From contig CM059622.1 in NCBI GenBank assembly GCA_030435675.1, forward strand, positions 3,286,001 through 3,350,000: a DNA stretch of 64,000 nucleotides, written 5' to 3'. A model generated the notes under the pieces. It was given only the letters and a program-made list of their open reading frames with translations. It searched no databases and was not told where the DNA came from. Made by a program: the position numbers and the translations under genes. This document shows, piece by piece, positions 1 to 12,200 of this stretch (the stretch's first letter is position 1; every line of letters begins with the position of its first letter). Origin of the DNA: Steinernema hermaphroditum. Lineage: Eukaryota; Nematoda; Chromadorea; Rhabditida; Steinernematidae.

Positions 1-8
1 GCGTTTAG

Positions 9-1556
9 ACCACTGAATCTTTTGATCCCATCTATCGCTACAGCTTCATAGGAAGCAAAGTTGCGGGACCGATCTACAGAGAGTTTCAGGCGAGAAATCT
101 CGATGAATGTGGCAGGATGGCCCACCGCAATAAAGCCATCGCCCTCACTCACACCACCAACGGGACTGGCGAGTATTGTGGTTTGATCACGAAGTTCGTC
201 TCGATTGAGGAGAACTTGGACCCTTTTGTGCACTACTATCTCCTGGATAAAAGGATCACCGAATCGAAGCAATGTCCGAGCGGACGAACGGGTGAGGCAA
301 TTCTTTATATTTTAAGCATCCCCTATATACAAACGGAGAACCGACGGGTCCGATGGTCTGTTTGTGTGTTTTTTTCCGTGCGCACGGGGAAAACACCCAC
401 ACAATAAACCCAAATGGAAACCGAACCCGACAGCGCACGCTTACAAACGTTTACCGCCGGTAGGCTACTGGTGTCTTGCCGCCCTAGAGATTCGAACGAT
501 GCAGCAGTCAAAGAAATTTGGAATGTTCGGAAGACGTCATAGAGCCCTGTTTTCAGTTCGACAGATTCTCAAGGGGCTAAGTCAATGTGAGGAGGAGGAC
601 AAAGTGTGCATGGAGTTGCACAAAATCGTGGGTTTCTTGTCACGCCACCCGAAGAACGTATTCCATTTCTAGAAGCGCCACTGTGACGCGGTCAACGTGC
701 TGAACGTTGACTGTCACTGCCCCCCGCATCAGAAGGTTATCGACGACAATGGAAAAGATCGCTGCTCCGCAGTCATCACAAGGAAAGACGGCACAGAAGA
801 GTACTGTCCCGCGCTCCATGCGGTTTGGAAGGACAAATACGGAGAATTCTGCTGCGGGAAGAACAGTGGATCTTGCTGTCGGCGTGACACGTTTTGTTGC
901 CGAAGAGAAGAAAGGATCGAAGCAGATGGCGGGAAGCCTTACTGCTGCCCTGATGGGACGACTTTCCGAGGAAGACACGATGGAGAAGCTGTGTGCTGTC
1001 CTCCGGAAATGGACCGAGTGGAGGGAAGCAGATTCTGCTGTCCAAAAGGTTTTGTGTACAGCGAAGCCTTTAAAAGATGTATCGGCGCCATTGAATTCGT
1101 AAGTGTTCGTCCTCCCTTACTCACTCAAATCTCCTCTTTAGGGTGAGGAAATGCCAGAAAACCAGAAGGAGATGAAAAGGATATGCACGGACGTGAAAAG
1201 CTTCCCGGTCAAGATCGAAAACGAGGAGCAGAACAAAGCCTTACGGAGCATTATTCAACCGTTCGGTGGAATAATCGGTCTCCACATTCCGGAAGGCCGA
1301 GAATGGGGCAGAAACAATTTCCGATGGTCTGTGGATGGCAGCGAGCCGACATTCACAAAATGGGCAGCTGGCGATCCGAATAACCTGTTTGTGGGACAAG
1401 CACCAGAGGTAGCATAACACAACACGTAGCAACTCCTTTCTCCCTTTTTAGATCTTTACCTTACATAAATCTGATAGGAACTGGATCGATGTCAACTACT
1501 TATGGAAGGTTAGCCACGCCTACTGCATGGCCAGCGGATACGACAGCCGTGGATGA
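9..1556 (+). CDS. Cys-rich C-type lectin-domain protein (5' end missing)
   Basis: The 3' part of a gene running in from the left edge. Exons fit 9-291, 488-627, 673-1098, 1142-1408 and 1452-1556 with consistent phase. The first exon holds a two-Cys segment (DECGRMAHRN ... GEYCGLI) loosely like a PAN/apple-type module. The third encodes an unusually Cys-dense stretch with paired cysteines (FCCGKNSGSCC, DTFCCRRE, PYCCPDG, VCCPP, FCCPKG), granulin-like in texture. The last two exons form a C-type lectin fold: GIIGLHIP, then FRWSVDGSEPTFTKWAAGDPNN, the usual W-x-DG...W..G-PNN core, then NWIDVN and a terminal HAYC. Such proteins are normally secreted and act in carbohydrate binding or surface immunity. 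No signal peptide can be seen because the start is outside. The domain call is firm; the Cys-rich module identity is not. Confidence 0.8.
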
Positions 1557-2117
1557 AGATTTTTGGATAGTTAGGGGGAAGGGCTTACCTGTGCTCTTTT
1601 TATTTATAGCTTCTGGTTAGATAAATCTATGAAATCATATCCAAAGCGTGGAAAATTTACGTGAGACATATTTTTTAGCATTTAGCAATGTTGCATTTTC
1701 CTTGGGAATGAAAGAGATTCAAAGCCTAGGTTTCAATAACGGATCAGTGCACCTTTTCTATGGGACTCTGGTATTAGAGTTTGAATTACCGTAGACTAAA
1801 AGGTACCGAATCGTCTCAGCCTCCACAAGAGTCGTGCATCGCATGTCGACTTCTAGCGCTGGCAATCGAACCCAGTTTGGACTGGACTAACTGTGGAAAA
1901 ACAAGCTAAGAAGGGGGAAAGTACATTAGTTAAGGGTAGGTAGAGAAGAAAGAAGAACAGATGGGAAATGACGACGGGAAGCCTTACTACTATCCTGATT
2001 GAACGACTTTCCCTCGGAACTCAGACCGAAATACACGTGTTTTATCCAAACTTCACCATAATGTACAGAAATATGCCACGATTACGACGGAGGCCATATA
2101 CAGTGCTGGCGCTCCCC
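1557..2117. other. intergenic, convergent 3' ends
   Basis: Lies between the lectin stop and the stop of the first BPI-like gene, so it should contain two convergent 3' UTRs. No coding potential or recognisable RNA gene is visible. Confidence 0.6.
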
Positions 2118-4819
2118 TTACCGACCAGCGGCGCTACAAGTACTTCCACCGCCACCGCCGCCGAGTTGCTGAAGAAGAGAAGGGGAGATGCTGAAGTCGG
2201 ACTGGAGATAGAGCGCGTGGTCGACGACGGAGAACGACGGATTGACGAAAGTGATCGGAAGGGCGCTGTTCGCAGGCATCTGGATGGGAATTCCCTTCTG
2301 CAGGGCGTCGTTGGCGACCTGGAATAGAGAGTCAAACGCTACAGTAACCCATCAACAGCGTACCTTTTGAAGCAGTTCCTTTCCGAGATTTCCTAGATTA
2401 TCCAAAGTGTCCTGGTCCAAGCCGAGCGTTCCACGTTTGTCTGTAAGTTTCAGCGAAGTAATCTCCAAACTTCCGGAAATCATCTTCTCCTTCGGCTGCA
2501 CGGTCACTTCCACGGAGGCGGCGATTGTGATGGTGCCGACGCTCTCGTGGGTGTCGTCGATGGAGATGTCGGCATCGACCGCCAGCTCCAGCGTGGCCAT
2601 GCCGCCGTTCCGCGAGGAGAAGATCACGGAGGGCGCCTTCACCGATTTGATGTCGATGGCGATCTTTTTGTTCGGGTACTTCTCGCGGACCGCGGGCAGG
2701 ATGTCGCCGAAGCAGAAGGCCGACGCCAGGTCGGAGAGACTGTCGGCGTCGTCTTGGCGTTTCACGCGGATTGTGTCGCCATCGTCGATCTGAATTGCGG
2801 TCGGGTAAGCATCCTATTGATAGAATGGTTTGAACGGACGGGATCAGAACAATGAACAGTCGAAGGCCTAGCAATGGAAGGAAACGTCGATGTCAAATGG
2901 AAGGTTACCCACTTATAGACCTATCATGCTCTTAAAGACAGCGTATTTGTGATCTTTCCGCCTTTCGTTCTCAAGTTCAAGTGTAATATCTCCAATTAGA
3001 GTACCTCAACGCCGTGATCCTCGAGATCCTCCTCCTCCGAGCAAGTCGTCTTCAGGAGCTCTCCGATCTTCGGAGTCTCTGGACCGACGTGGAAGGCCAA
3101 GAATCCCTTCCTGAAAGAATCCACATTCACATCTAGGCATTCCATTGCTCATACCTGTGCATATGGTAGAACAGAGAGTTGATAGTGAAGTCACTGATGA
3201 GCGCCTCGGCCATTCTGTTGCCACCGTTCGGAGGGAAGTACATGGGAAAGGCGCCGAAGGGAGTGCCTCCGCGTCCGTAGGGACTGAACTCTCCGTTCAG
3301 CTCGATGGTGTAGTCGCGATTCGTGGCATAGTTGTTGGTCAGCTGGACGGTCAAGTAGATGTCGTTCAGCTTGGACATGTCCAAGTACTTGGCGATGTCT
3401 CCAATCGAGCTGAGAGGGTCCTTCTTGTCGCTGGTGCCAGGACATCCGCCACACACGTTTCCCTCAGCGATGTGAAGGGGACTCGTTGAGGCGGCATTGG
3501 CTTTGGCTCGAGGCGCCAGAGCTCTGGGCGGCTGAGGGCCAGAGGTTCGGACAGTTCTCGAGGGTTTGGTTCTGACGATGAGTTGCGTGGAGACCTTCTC
3601 GACGATGGGCCTGTTGGTCGTGCCCGCAGCCCTGTGGTGTCTTCGGAAGTCGGCGGACGGCTTCTGCTCGTAAGTGATCTGACCAACGGACGTGGTTCCG
3701 GCAGGCGCCGGGAGGGGAGCGCTGACGGCGGCCGTCGGATTGGCCGCCTTGCACTGCGAGGCGCATTGGGACGTGCTTGTGGAGGAGGTGGAGCCGAGAT
3801 TGCTGAGCCCGGCCATCTGCAGCATCTGCTTGAGCGAGATGGCCTGCGGAATCTGGCCCAGTTTGGCGTTCAGCTTCTCGTTGATGATTTGAGGAAGCGC
3901 CTGACAGACTTTCTTGGGCAGCATCTTCTTGATCGTCTTGGAGACTTTGCGCCGGAACTGCTGGTTGACGATGTCGCCGATGAGGCCGCCGTTCTCGATC
4001 CAGGCGTCGACGTAGCCTACGGTGAGACGGCAGCTGGACATGTGGATGTAGGGGGCGCCGTTGGCGGCGCGGTTTATGGTGATGGCCACTTTGATGGAGA
4101 GCTGAAACACTGGGTTTGGCAAATGTCATTGAATGTGGGGAAGGACAGCGATGTGTATGTGGATCTGTACTGCTCATTGAAGTTAGATGCCAGTATTGAT
4201 GCAATTTACTGGCTTCTGCAAGCCTTCTTACCTGATGCACGTTGACGTGGACGATACCGGTCAGGAGAAGAGGCACCAAAATGCTGATCTGACCACCCAA
4301 GTTTCCGTCTACCCTAAACTCGACCCTCTTTAGCACTTCTTCTTAACATACACACCTACCCAACATCCGCATTCTGGACCTGCAAGATGATCTTGTTCGG
4401 CGCCGCAGGACGAACATTTATCCTGTCGGGACACCGATATCGTCCGATGTTCAGGTTGTACACCATAAGACAGCCACTGGCTTTAGGAATGCACTGTCTG
4501 ATGTCGGGAAGTCGGGCCTTTTTGATCTCAGAGTTGAGAAGGGGGCCGAGGACGCTGTTGGCGTAGGTGAAGGCGGCCTGATTGAAGCGGGCTTTGATGC
4601 CCGGGTTCGACTTCGACCCTCCCATCAGCGCCGAGCTGACTTCGTCGCCCGAACATGACCCAGCGCCAGAACAGCCTGCCAGCGCTCTGGCCTTCCCACG
4701 AGGACGACCGTTTGCAGTGGCCTGGATAGAATAGATACTCAGCAGAGTGCATAGGAATATGTCCTAGAGTTAGGTCCCTTATGAAGCGAAGAAGAAGGAG
4801 GACTTACTGTTAAGCGCAT
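2118..4819 (-). CDS. BPI/LBP/CETP-like secreted lipid-binding protein, copy 1
   Basis: Seven exons: 4808-4819, 4360-4763, 4232-4313, 3155-4101, 3005-3110, 2364-2789 and 2118-2318, giving 725 residues. The first two exons join to a signal peptide (MRLTDIFLCTLLSIYSIQA). The N-terminal half has the BPI barrel pattern: NPGIKARFNQAAFTYAN, two cysteines in QCIPKASGC, then VDGNLGGQISILVP and GAPYIHMSSCRLTVGYVD. A Ser/Thr/Pro/Ala-rich linker at about residues 271-380 separates it from the C-terminal barrel, which contains NGEFSPYGRGGTPFGAFP and NGGMATLELAVDADI. BPI-family proteins bind lipid or bacterial LPS outside cells; in nematodes the ligand is unknown. It forms a tandem pair with the gene at 6392-9299: same strand, same intron positions and phases. 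Alternative: a more general lipid-transfer protein of the same fold. Confidence 0.88.
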
Positions 4820-6391
4820 GGAATCGGTCGGCGGTGATGTGCGGGGCCAAGTTGATGCCTAAAAAGCGAACTGTAAGCGAGTGGCTGAACGGTGAATAGG
4901 GCGCGTGACGGTGCAACACAAACGGCACGTGTGAACATGAACAAGAACAGCCGACATACAGTACCCAGAGAAGCAATATGCAGCGTGAAACAACTGAGGA
5001 AGCCGAACATCCGGCGGAACTATATACTGGGGGACCACTGGAAGGACTTTTTGTTCGAAGCAAATGCAACTCCGCGTTCCACATATAACTGGATTGAAGA
5101 TGTCGTGGATTTCGGCAAAAAAGTGGCGCTGCAGACTGGCCTATCGTTTCAGGCTTCATTTCTGGTTCCCGGACTATGGGACACCACAGAGGCTTGACTT
5201 GACCTGCCTCTGTCTTGGCCGACTTAGTCTGCAATAAAAAGTAATAGAAACAATGCAAACAGACGACATTGACTTTCTTAGATTTGATGAGCTAAGACTA
5301 GCTTAGACACAACGCGAATGAAAATCAAAGATGTTGTGGGAAACAGGCTTAGTAGAAAGTGTTAAAAACAGCGTTAAATTTATCGAAAAAGCCAAGCGAA
5401 AGGGGTCTCCCGAAAAATACGGTATTATTAAACAGAATTTTCAAAAGAGTCGGTAATGGTCTCGTGGATTCTTCCCCAAGGTACGGCGTCGATTCAGGGC
5501 TTGCAAGAGGAGACTTTTCGACATCGGGATTTTAGGCTTGGTTAGCTGTGTTTCAAATGGTTGCCCTGTAGAGTTATATCTCTCAAAGAACCTTCAAAAT
5601 AATATATTTGTCCACGACTTGAACAAAAAAAAGAACTATCACCGCAACCGGACACGGACACATTGGCTATTCCAGTGGTCACGGTGGCAAATTTAAAAAA
5701 AAACGGCTCAAAAATATAGCATAAAATGAAGAAACGATCTACGAATCTACACGTGTGTCCACAGTCGTTGTGGAATGTGATTTTTATATTACTTATAAAA
5801 GGCTCTTTCATCGAATAGCTCTTAGGTTCTGGAACAGTGGAACATACGAAGTAGATGCACATACCACAAAAAAGTACGTTTTATGGCGGACTCGGATTCG
5901 ATCGAAATCACAGCTAACCATTCTGAATACTTACCCTCTCGTGTACATCCACATCTCAGCTCGATCAGTGACTTCTACTCCATAAAATGCAAAATCCATC
6001 AGTGAGTAACTCTGAAATAAACTTCTTTCCGTTAGCCCCCATCCATGAACCCTTGGAAACGTGTGTTAAGAAATCGAAGTGAGACGTTAATCGAGTCGAG
6101 TCTTCGGATTACGATAGATGAAGTAAAGTCCTTAGAGTGTTGGTTACCGGAAGGAAAACGTTAGAAGTGTTTTATTGCATTCTAGGCGGAAGTCGCGCGT
6201 TGCGCCACAAATTGCAATAACAAACGATGGATCATCACAAATGTACAGAAAGGGGACGGGCTCGGGGATAGGGTCAACTTAGAACAGGGATCAACCGTTT
6301 GAACGCGATATTTACAGTAATAACAAAGGGGGGCTTGAGCATCAATCATGGATGGCTAGTGAGCGAAGAGGACATATTACAGGAGGCACTT
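4820..6391. other. intergenic between tandem BPI-like genes
   Basis: Should hold the promoter of copy 1 and the 3' end of copy 2. An open frame near 4892-5197 on the plus strand has no family resemblance or supporting splice sites, so it was not called. AT-rich patches occur near 5230-5900. Nothing else recognisable. Confidence 0.5.
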
Positions 6392-9299
6392 CTACTTGCG
6401 ACCGTACCCTCCGGCACAGGTGGCGCCTCCGCCGAGCTGGGCGAGGAGCGACGGCGAGACGGTGAAGTCGGACTGCAGGTACAGGGCGTGCTCCACGACG
6501 GCGAACTGCGGGTTGATGAAGGTGATGGGGAGGGCGCTGTTGGCCGGCAGTTGCACGGGGATGCCCTTCTGGAGGGCGTCGTTGCCGACCTAAAGGGTTA
6601 CGGTCACACACGGTCAGTCGTGTTAATGGGGCACCTTCTGCAGAAGCTCCTTTCCGAGGTTGCCCAGATTGTCCAGGGCGTCCTGAGGAAGGCCGAGCGT
6701 GCCGTCCTTGTCAGCCAACTTGAGCGAGGTGATCTCGAGGCTGCCGGCGATGAGCTGGCCACGCGCCTGGATGCGGATTTCGATGACCGAACTGATGGTG
6801 ATGGTGCCGACGCGCTGGTTCGTGCCGTCGATAAAGATGTCGGCGTCGGCGACCAGGTCCAACGTGGCCATGCCGCCGTTGCGGGCGGAGAAGAGGACGG
6901 AAGGCGCGCGGACGGTGCGGATGTTGACGGCGATCTTCTTGTTGGGGTATTTCTCGCGGATGGCGGGGAGAATGTCGCCGAAGCAGATGCCGAGGTCCGA
7001 GAGGCTGCCGGCGTCGTCGTCTTGGCGCTTCACGCGGAGGACGCGGCGCAGGCGGCGAGCGGTGGTTTCGGTGTCGTCGACCTGGAAAAAGGGGGTAAGA
7101 AATGTATCAAAGAAGTGTCTCCACAGAAGGGAGCAGTTCTCCGAGAATCTGTACAAATCTCTCCCGCCATACCTCAACTCCATGGTCTTCCAGATCCTCG
7201 TCGTCGTCAGAGCAAGTGGTCTTCAGAAGCTCTCCGACCTTCGGCGTTTCGGGTCCAACGTGGAAAGACAGGAATCCCTTTCTAGAACATCCAATTCCCC
7301 ATCTACGTGATTAATGAAATATTCCTACCTGTGCATGTGGTAGAACAGCGAGTTGATGGTGTAGTCGCTGATCATGGCCTCGGCCATTCTCTGGCCTCCT
7401 CCAGGCGGGAAGAACATGGGGAAGGCTCCGAAGGGAGTGCCTCCGCGTCCGTAGGGACTGAACTCTCCGTTCAGCTCGATGGTGTAGTCGTTGTAAGTGG
7501 CGTAGTTGTTGACCAGTTGGACGGTCAAGTAGATGTCGTTCAGCTTTGACATATCGAGGTACTGAGCCAGATCAGCGATAGAGCTGAGAGGGTCTTTAGA
7601 GTCGCCGACTCCGGGGCATCCGGCGCAGAGGTTCGAGTTTCCGACGTAGAGAGGGCTGGTGGACGCTCCTTGGGCCTTAGGGCGTTCCATGGCGACGGCG
7701 GTGGGGGCCTGTCCAGCGGCACGCTTCGTTCGAGTGTCTCCGGAGCTGACAAGATGGCGCTGAGGGATGGCCGAGGCGGCTTTGTTGCTGACAGCGGAGA
7801 CGCGGACGTAGCGCTTGCGGTAGCCAGTGGCTCCGTTGACCTGGCTGGTGGCGGGCTTCTGGTGGCTCTGAGGAATGGATCGGGTCTGCGGTTGCTGCTG
7901 ATAGGGCTGCGGGGGGTTGGCGGGAGGGACGACAGCAACGCTCTTCGGGGGAGGAAGAGGAGAGGCGACGGCGGCGGTGGGGTTGGCGGAGCGGCACTGA
8001 GCAGGGCACTGGGCGGGCGATCTGATCTGGTTGAGACCGGCCAGCTGGAGCATCTGGGTGACGGCAATGGCCTGCGGGATCTGGCCCAGCTTAGGGTTGA
8101 TCTTCTCGTTGATGACTCCCGGCAGGGCCTGGCAGATCTTCGACGGCATCATTTCCTTGACCTGCTGCGAGACCTTCGAGCGGAACTGGCTGTTGACGAT
8201 GTCGCCGATGAGACCGCCGTTCTCGATCCAAGCGTCGACGTATCCGACGGTGACCTGACAGCTGGACATGTGGATGTAGGGGGCGCCATTGGCAGCGCGG
8301 TTGATCGTCAGTTCGGTGGTGATCGAGAGCTGAATGGGACAAGGATTACAATAGTCATGCTCAATAGTCTGTCTTTGTTTAATCTAGTAGTGTTTCCTTT
8401 CCGGACAACTGTCTGAAAGTTGTACTTTTGTCTCTAGACAGTCGGCACCGCTCTAGACCGAAGGTGATCCATTTCTCAGTCTAACGGTCCTAAATCCCTT
8501 TGAGACCATTTCGCTCTCTGCCTGAAAACTTCACTTCTGTGTCTAGACAGTCTATGCAGGCCTTTGCATCATGTCATTCATGCTTTGTTCCATTTTTGCT
8601 CGGACAGTTACCTGGTGAGCGTTGACGTGGACGATGCCGGTGAGAGCGAGAGGAAGCAGGACAGTAATTTGACCACCCAAGTTTCCGTCCACACTAAATC
8701 CACGCGTTTTTCACTAGATATCACTCTGACAGACTCACCCAATATCAAGGTTCTGAACTGAAAGGACGACCTTGTTGGGCGCTGCGGGATAGGCGGCGAT
8801 TCTGGACGGACAGCGGTAGCGCGCGACGAAGAGGTTGTAGACCTGGATGCAGCCTTGAACCTCAGGAATGCACTGGTTGATGTTGGGCAGACGGGCACGC
8901 TTGATCTCGGAGTTGAGAATCGGCGCCAGAAGGTCGCTGGCGTACTGGAAGGCGCGCTGGTTGAAGCGCGCCTTGATGCCGGGGTTGCCGCGTGCCCCTT
9001 GCAGGAGCAGCGGGTTGAAGTCGCCGGCGGAGCAAGCGCCGCCCACACAGCCTCCGGCCACTTGGTTCACTCCCTGCACGTACGGTGTCCTCACATTGGT
9101 CGTGTAGCCTTGGGCCTTGGGTCTCGGTACGGGAATGGCGTGGGGCGCGGCGGCGGGTCCGGCCTGCACGAAGGCGACCGCCAGGAGCGGCAACAGGGCC
9201 TGGAAAGGGACAAGGTGAGATGTAGTGATGGAGTCATCTCGGATCTATTCTTTGCAAAGCAAGAAACTCATAGATTTTTGGTACAGTTTTGAAGCTCAT
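6392..9299 (-). CDS. BPI/LBP/CETP-like secreted lipid-binding protein, copy 2
   Basis: Exons 9285-9299 (tentative start), 8739-9199, 8612-8693, 7329-8329, 7173-7281, 6635-7081 and 6392-6589 give about 770 residues. The short first exon (MSFKT) joins ALLPLLAVAFVQAGPAAA to make a plausible signal peptide, but its donor (GTACCA) is weak and the start is the least certain part. Body motifs match copy 1 closely: NPGIKARFNQRAFQYAS, VDGNLGGQITVLLP, GAPYIHMSSCQVTVGYVD, NGEFSPYGRGGTPFGAFPMF, NGGMATLDLVADADIF. The central linker at about residues 291-416 is Pro/Gln/Ala-rich and hardly resembles that of copy 1. Intron positions and phases are the same in both genes, so this is a tandem duplication with a rapidly diverging interdomain linker. 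Role as for the family: extracellular lipid or LPS binding. Confidence 0.87.
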
Positions 9300-12200
9300 G
9301 AACCAGGAAGATTCAGGCAAATGGCTATGCATTGTAACCCATAAGGTCACAAGAACTCATGATATCACTGTTTTGCATCGATATAAGATTTAGGCCCCAG
9401 TTCCGCAAGGTTCTAATCCGTCCAACAGCCCGAAATGTGTCCGTTCACACGTCTACCAAAGTGCGCGAAACCTGTTTTCGGGAGAAACGGTTATGCGTAC
9501 AAACAGGAGATCTATGGGGTGTTATCGAAAAGGTTGCGAACACTCGGGAAGACTTTGCTTTTTAGGGTTTGATGGATAGGGTCTTTTTGTGGTGGAACTT
9601 TGCCCTGTATTTGATGAGCAGGTTTCACACCTCTCTTTGTTTTGTAAATCATTTGAAAAGATAATGAATCTAATGATCTTGGTGACGGGGATTTCAAAAA
9701 CGGCTGAACTTTGAAGTGATGGAATGTCTTTTTTTGGGGTGCTTAATCAAACTTTTTTGTCAAATTGGGGGGAATTCCACCCTTTTTTTGCGAACAATTC
9801 TGAGCGATATCTTCAAAGTGTATGGCCGAAATCTTTCAGCTTCGATCCTTAGGCAGTCGTATATTGGAGAGATTTTCCTTATAAGTGTCTTTTGTTTTGC
9901 CAAGAACAAGGGCCAAGAATGATCGCGCTCTTCACTCATTCGGGAGTGGACAACCAGACCGATAGCCATGGACATTGAGTCCAATCCACAGACTGGTTGC
10001 ATTATCATAAACACACTAACTCTACGTATCTGTAGGTGATACATGTCTATATATTAAAGAAGGGTTAGGACTCATTATCCATGTTTTGCTGTACCTAAAA
10101 GCTTCTTTATATCCCGTTTCGATTCGGATGTTTTTGCTCACCCCCGAGATTCCCTCAAAAAAGAACGCAGTGAATGATAAAGGAGTTATGCACTGATTCT
10201 ATGAACTTGGTCACCACACCCAAGTAGATCGGCACACCTAACGGCATACCCTAAACCGATTAAAAAGCACTTACTATCAATCGCATCGTGTTTTGTGGTC
10301 GCGTTGACTGCTGAAAATTGCCGACGGCGCGAGAGCTCTGAAATATGACGAGAGTGAAGATAAGGTGCCTGGTTAAGACGGCGACGCGCAACAAAAACAA
10401 CACACTCGAGGGCACGCGGAGATTCAGGTTCCCAACTGGTTGCTCCCGAGTTGGCGACGGGGCGGAAGGGTGCACCCAACAAAGGAGACGGCTAATGGAA
10501 CACGTTTGAGATCGCCCCGGTGCCGGAACGCCGAAAAAGGTAACCTGATCGTCGTCGGGAATGCAAATGTGACTCGTAAACAGGTGATCGCGGCCGTAAC
10601 GGACACGAATATTGCGCAAAGGGAAGCGATCGTTCCGAGGGAGAATTGACGATTGGTGGAGGCTGGAATGTGCCACGAGTGATTGACCATTTAGTTGCAT
10701 CCATAGATCGCTTGATGGAAAAACAACGAAACATAAATTGGACGGGTTTTTGATCAGTCCGTCTACAACATTCACTTTAGAAGGCTGGGAAGGTGGGATC
10801 GGTTGAAGGGGTGTCTGGGCTGTGGAATTTGGGTGAGGAGGAGCTGGGGTTGGACCGGATTCTCGTTGTAATGTTTCTTTTGGTTAGAACGGAACTATGT
10901 GTTTCTTAAGCATTTAGAAGCCTAACGGCAATTACAGTTATGTATATGGTTCATCGTGCCGCATGGCGTGTCAGAGCCACTGAAATAGGGTGCGGCAACC
11001 CGAAAGCGTCCTCTTTCGTGGCAGGTTCGCTTGCCTATTTTTGTCATACATTAACTATGCCAAATCAGCCTGAGAAGTATACTAAACAGGTCTCACTCGA
11101 ACTGAAATATTACTTCTTGAGTCGTATAAAACTGCACTCATGAAGTTGGATCGACTTATCTTTGAAACGACCAGGTCTGGACGTCATTTTGGAAGCACAG
11201 TCCCCAATTTTGTCTAATCAAATAGTAGACAGCTAGACAGAACTCAGACAATTCGGCCTCTTTTTCAGTAATGGGCGCATAAATGCGGTACATAGGCCAC
11301 TTCTGTGAGCCTATTCCAGTGGGGTCGATCGACTCAAAAGGGCTTCTGATTTCTGATAAATAGGTGCACTTCTTTTGTAGTGCTCCTACAGATAATTTTG
11401 GTACTCTTAGAAAATTATCCAATATCCTAAAAATGGGTTTTCTTCGCTATTCATCGAATAAAAATCTAGATTTGTTGACTAAACATGGAAGTAAAATGTT
11501 TATCTCCCAGATCTTGTCTTCCTTCTATGGCGCGCATCTTAAGGATGCTTGATACGACTAGCTTAAGCACACACCGATGACACGCATAGCTTCATGTCCG
11601 ACGCCCAAAAGCTTAAACGTCACGGAAAACCCGTTTCATGTGGGCACACCGGGGAAGAACGATCATCAACATCGCCACACAGAGACAGAGCTCTGATTGA
11701 GTAAGTTAGTAAAAGTGGACGACGGATAATAACGCCGGACGCGGCGCAAAAACCTCTCCACGGTCAAGGTGGCCTCTCCAGTTGGATGACGAGCGTGGAG
11801 AGAGGGAGAACTCGTCAGAAGGCGCTGGTCAATCAATCCGAGACGGCAGCCGCGCGACGATTTCATAATGGCCGATTGCAGCACAAACACGTTTGTGACG
11901 ACCACCAGAGGAGACGATGTTAGCTGCTGGATTCGACGCGTCTTCCAGCGATCCGGATTCCGAGGACGACGACGAATCGATGGGGTGGAAGGTGCGCGGC
12001 CGAAGTAGACATAGCATCATCGAAAAGCGTGAAGCGGAAAAGACGGCTTCTTCGCTTCGATGCTGAGACCTGATCGGTCGCGGCGTCGGAGGTTAGAATA
12101 ACAAGAGTGTGGAAGGGGGTGCGGGTGACCACGGATGAGATTTAACAATTTGTATCGTTTGTAGAGTGGACTATCAGTTGGACGAAGCTTCTGGTCTTGA

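Noticed and set aside
1800..1890. tRNA-like B-box (GGGTTCGATT) on the minus strand
   Set aside because: The T-arm has a mismatch, and neither an acceptor stem nor an A box can be formed at the right distance.
4892..5197. Plus-strand open frame of 101 codons between the BPI-like genes
   Set aside because: No family resemblance, no leader acceptor before the ATG, and overlapping frames on the other strand are equally long.
6299..7310. Long plus-strand open frames across the BPI copy 2 exons (and similar at 3583-4245, 7670-8416 and 8855-9292)
   Set aside because: They are antisense shadows of GC-rich coding exons. The minus-strand frames splice in phase and carry the family motifs.
10260..10775. 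Minus-strand frame of 171 codons
   Set aside because: Composition is not protein-like, it overlaps frames on both strands, and no splice partners were found.
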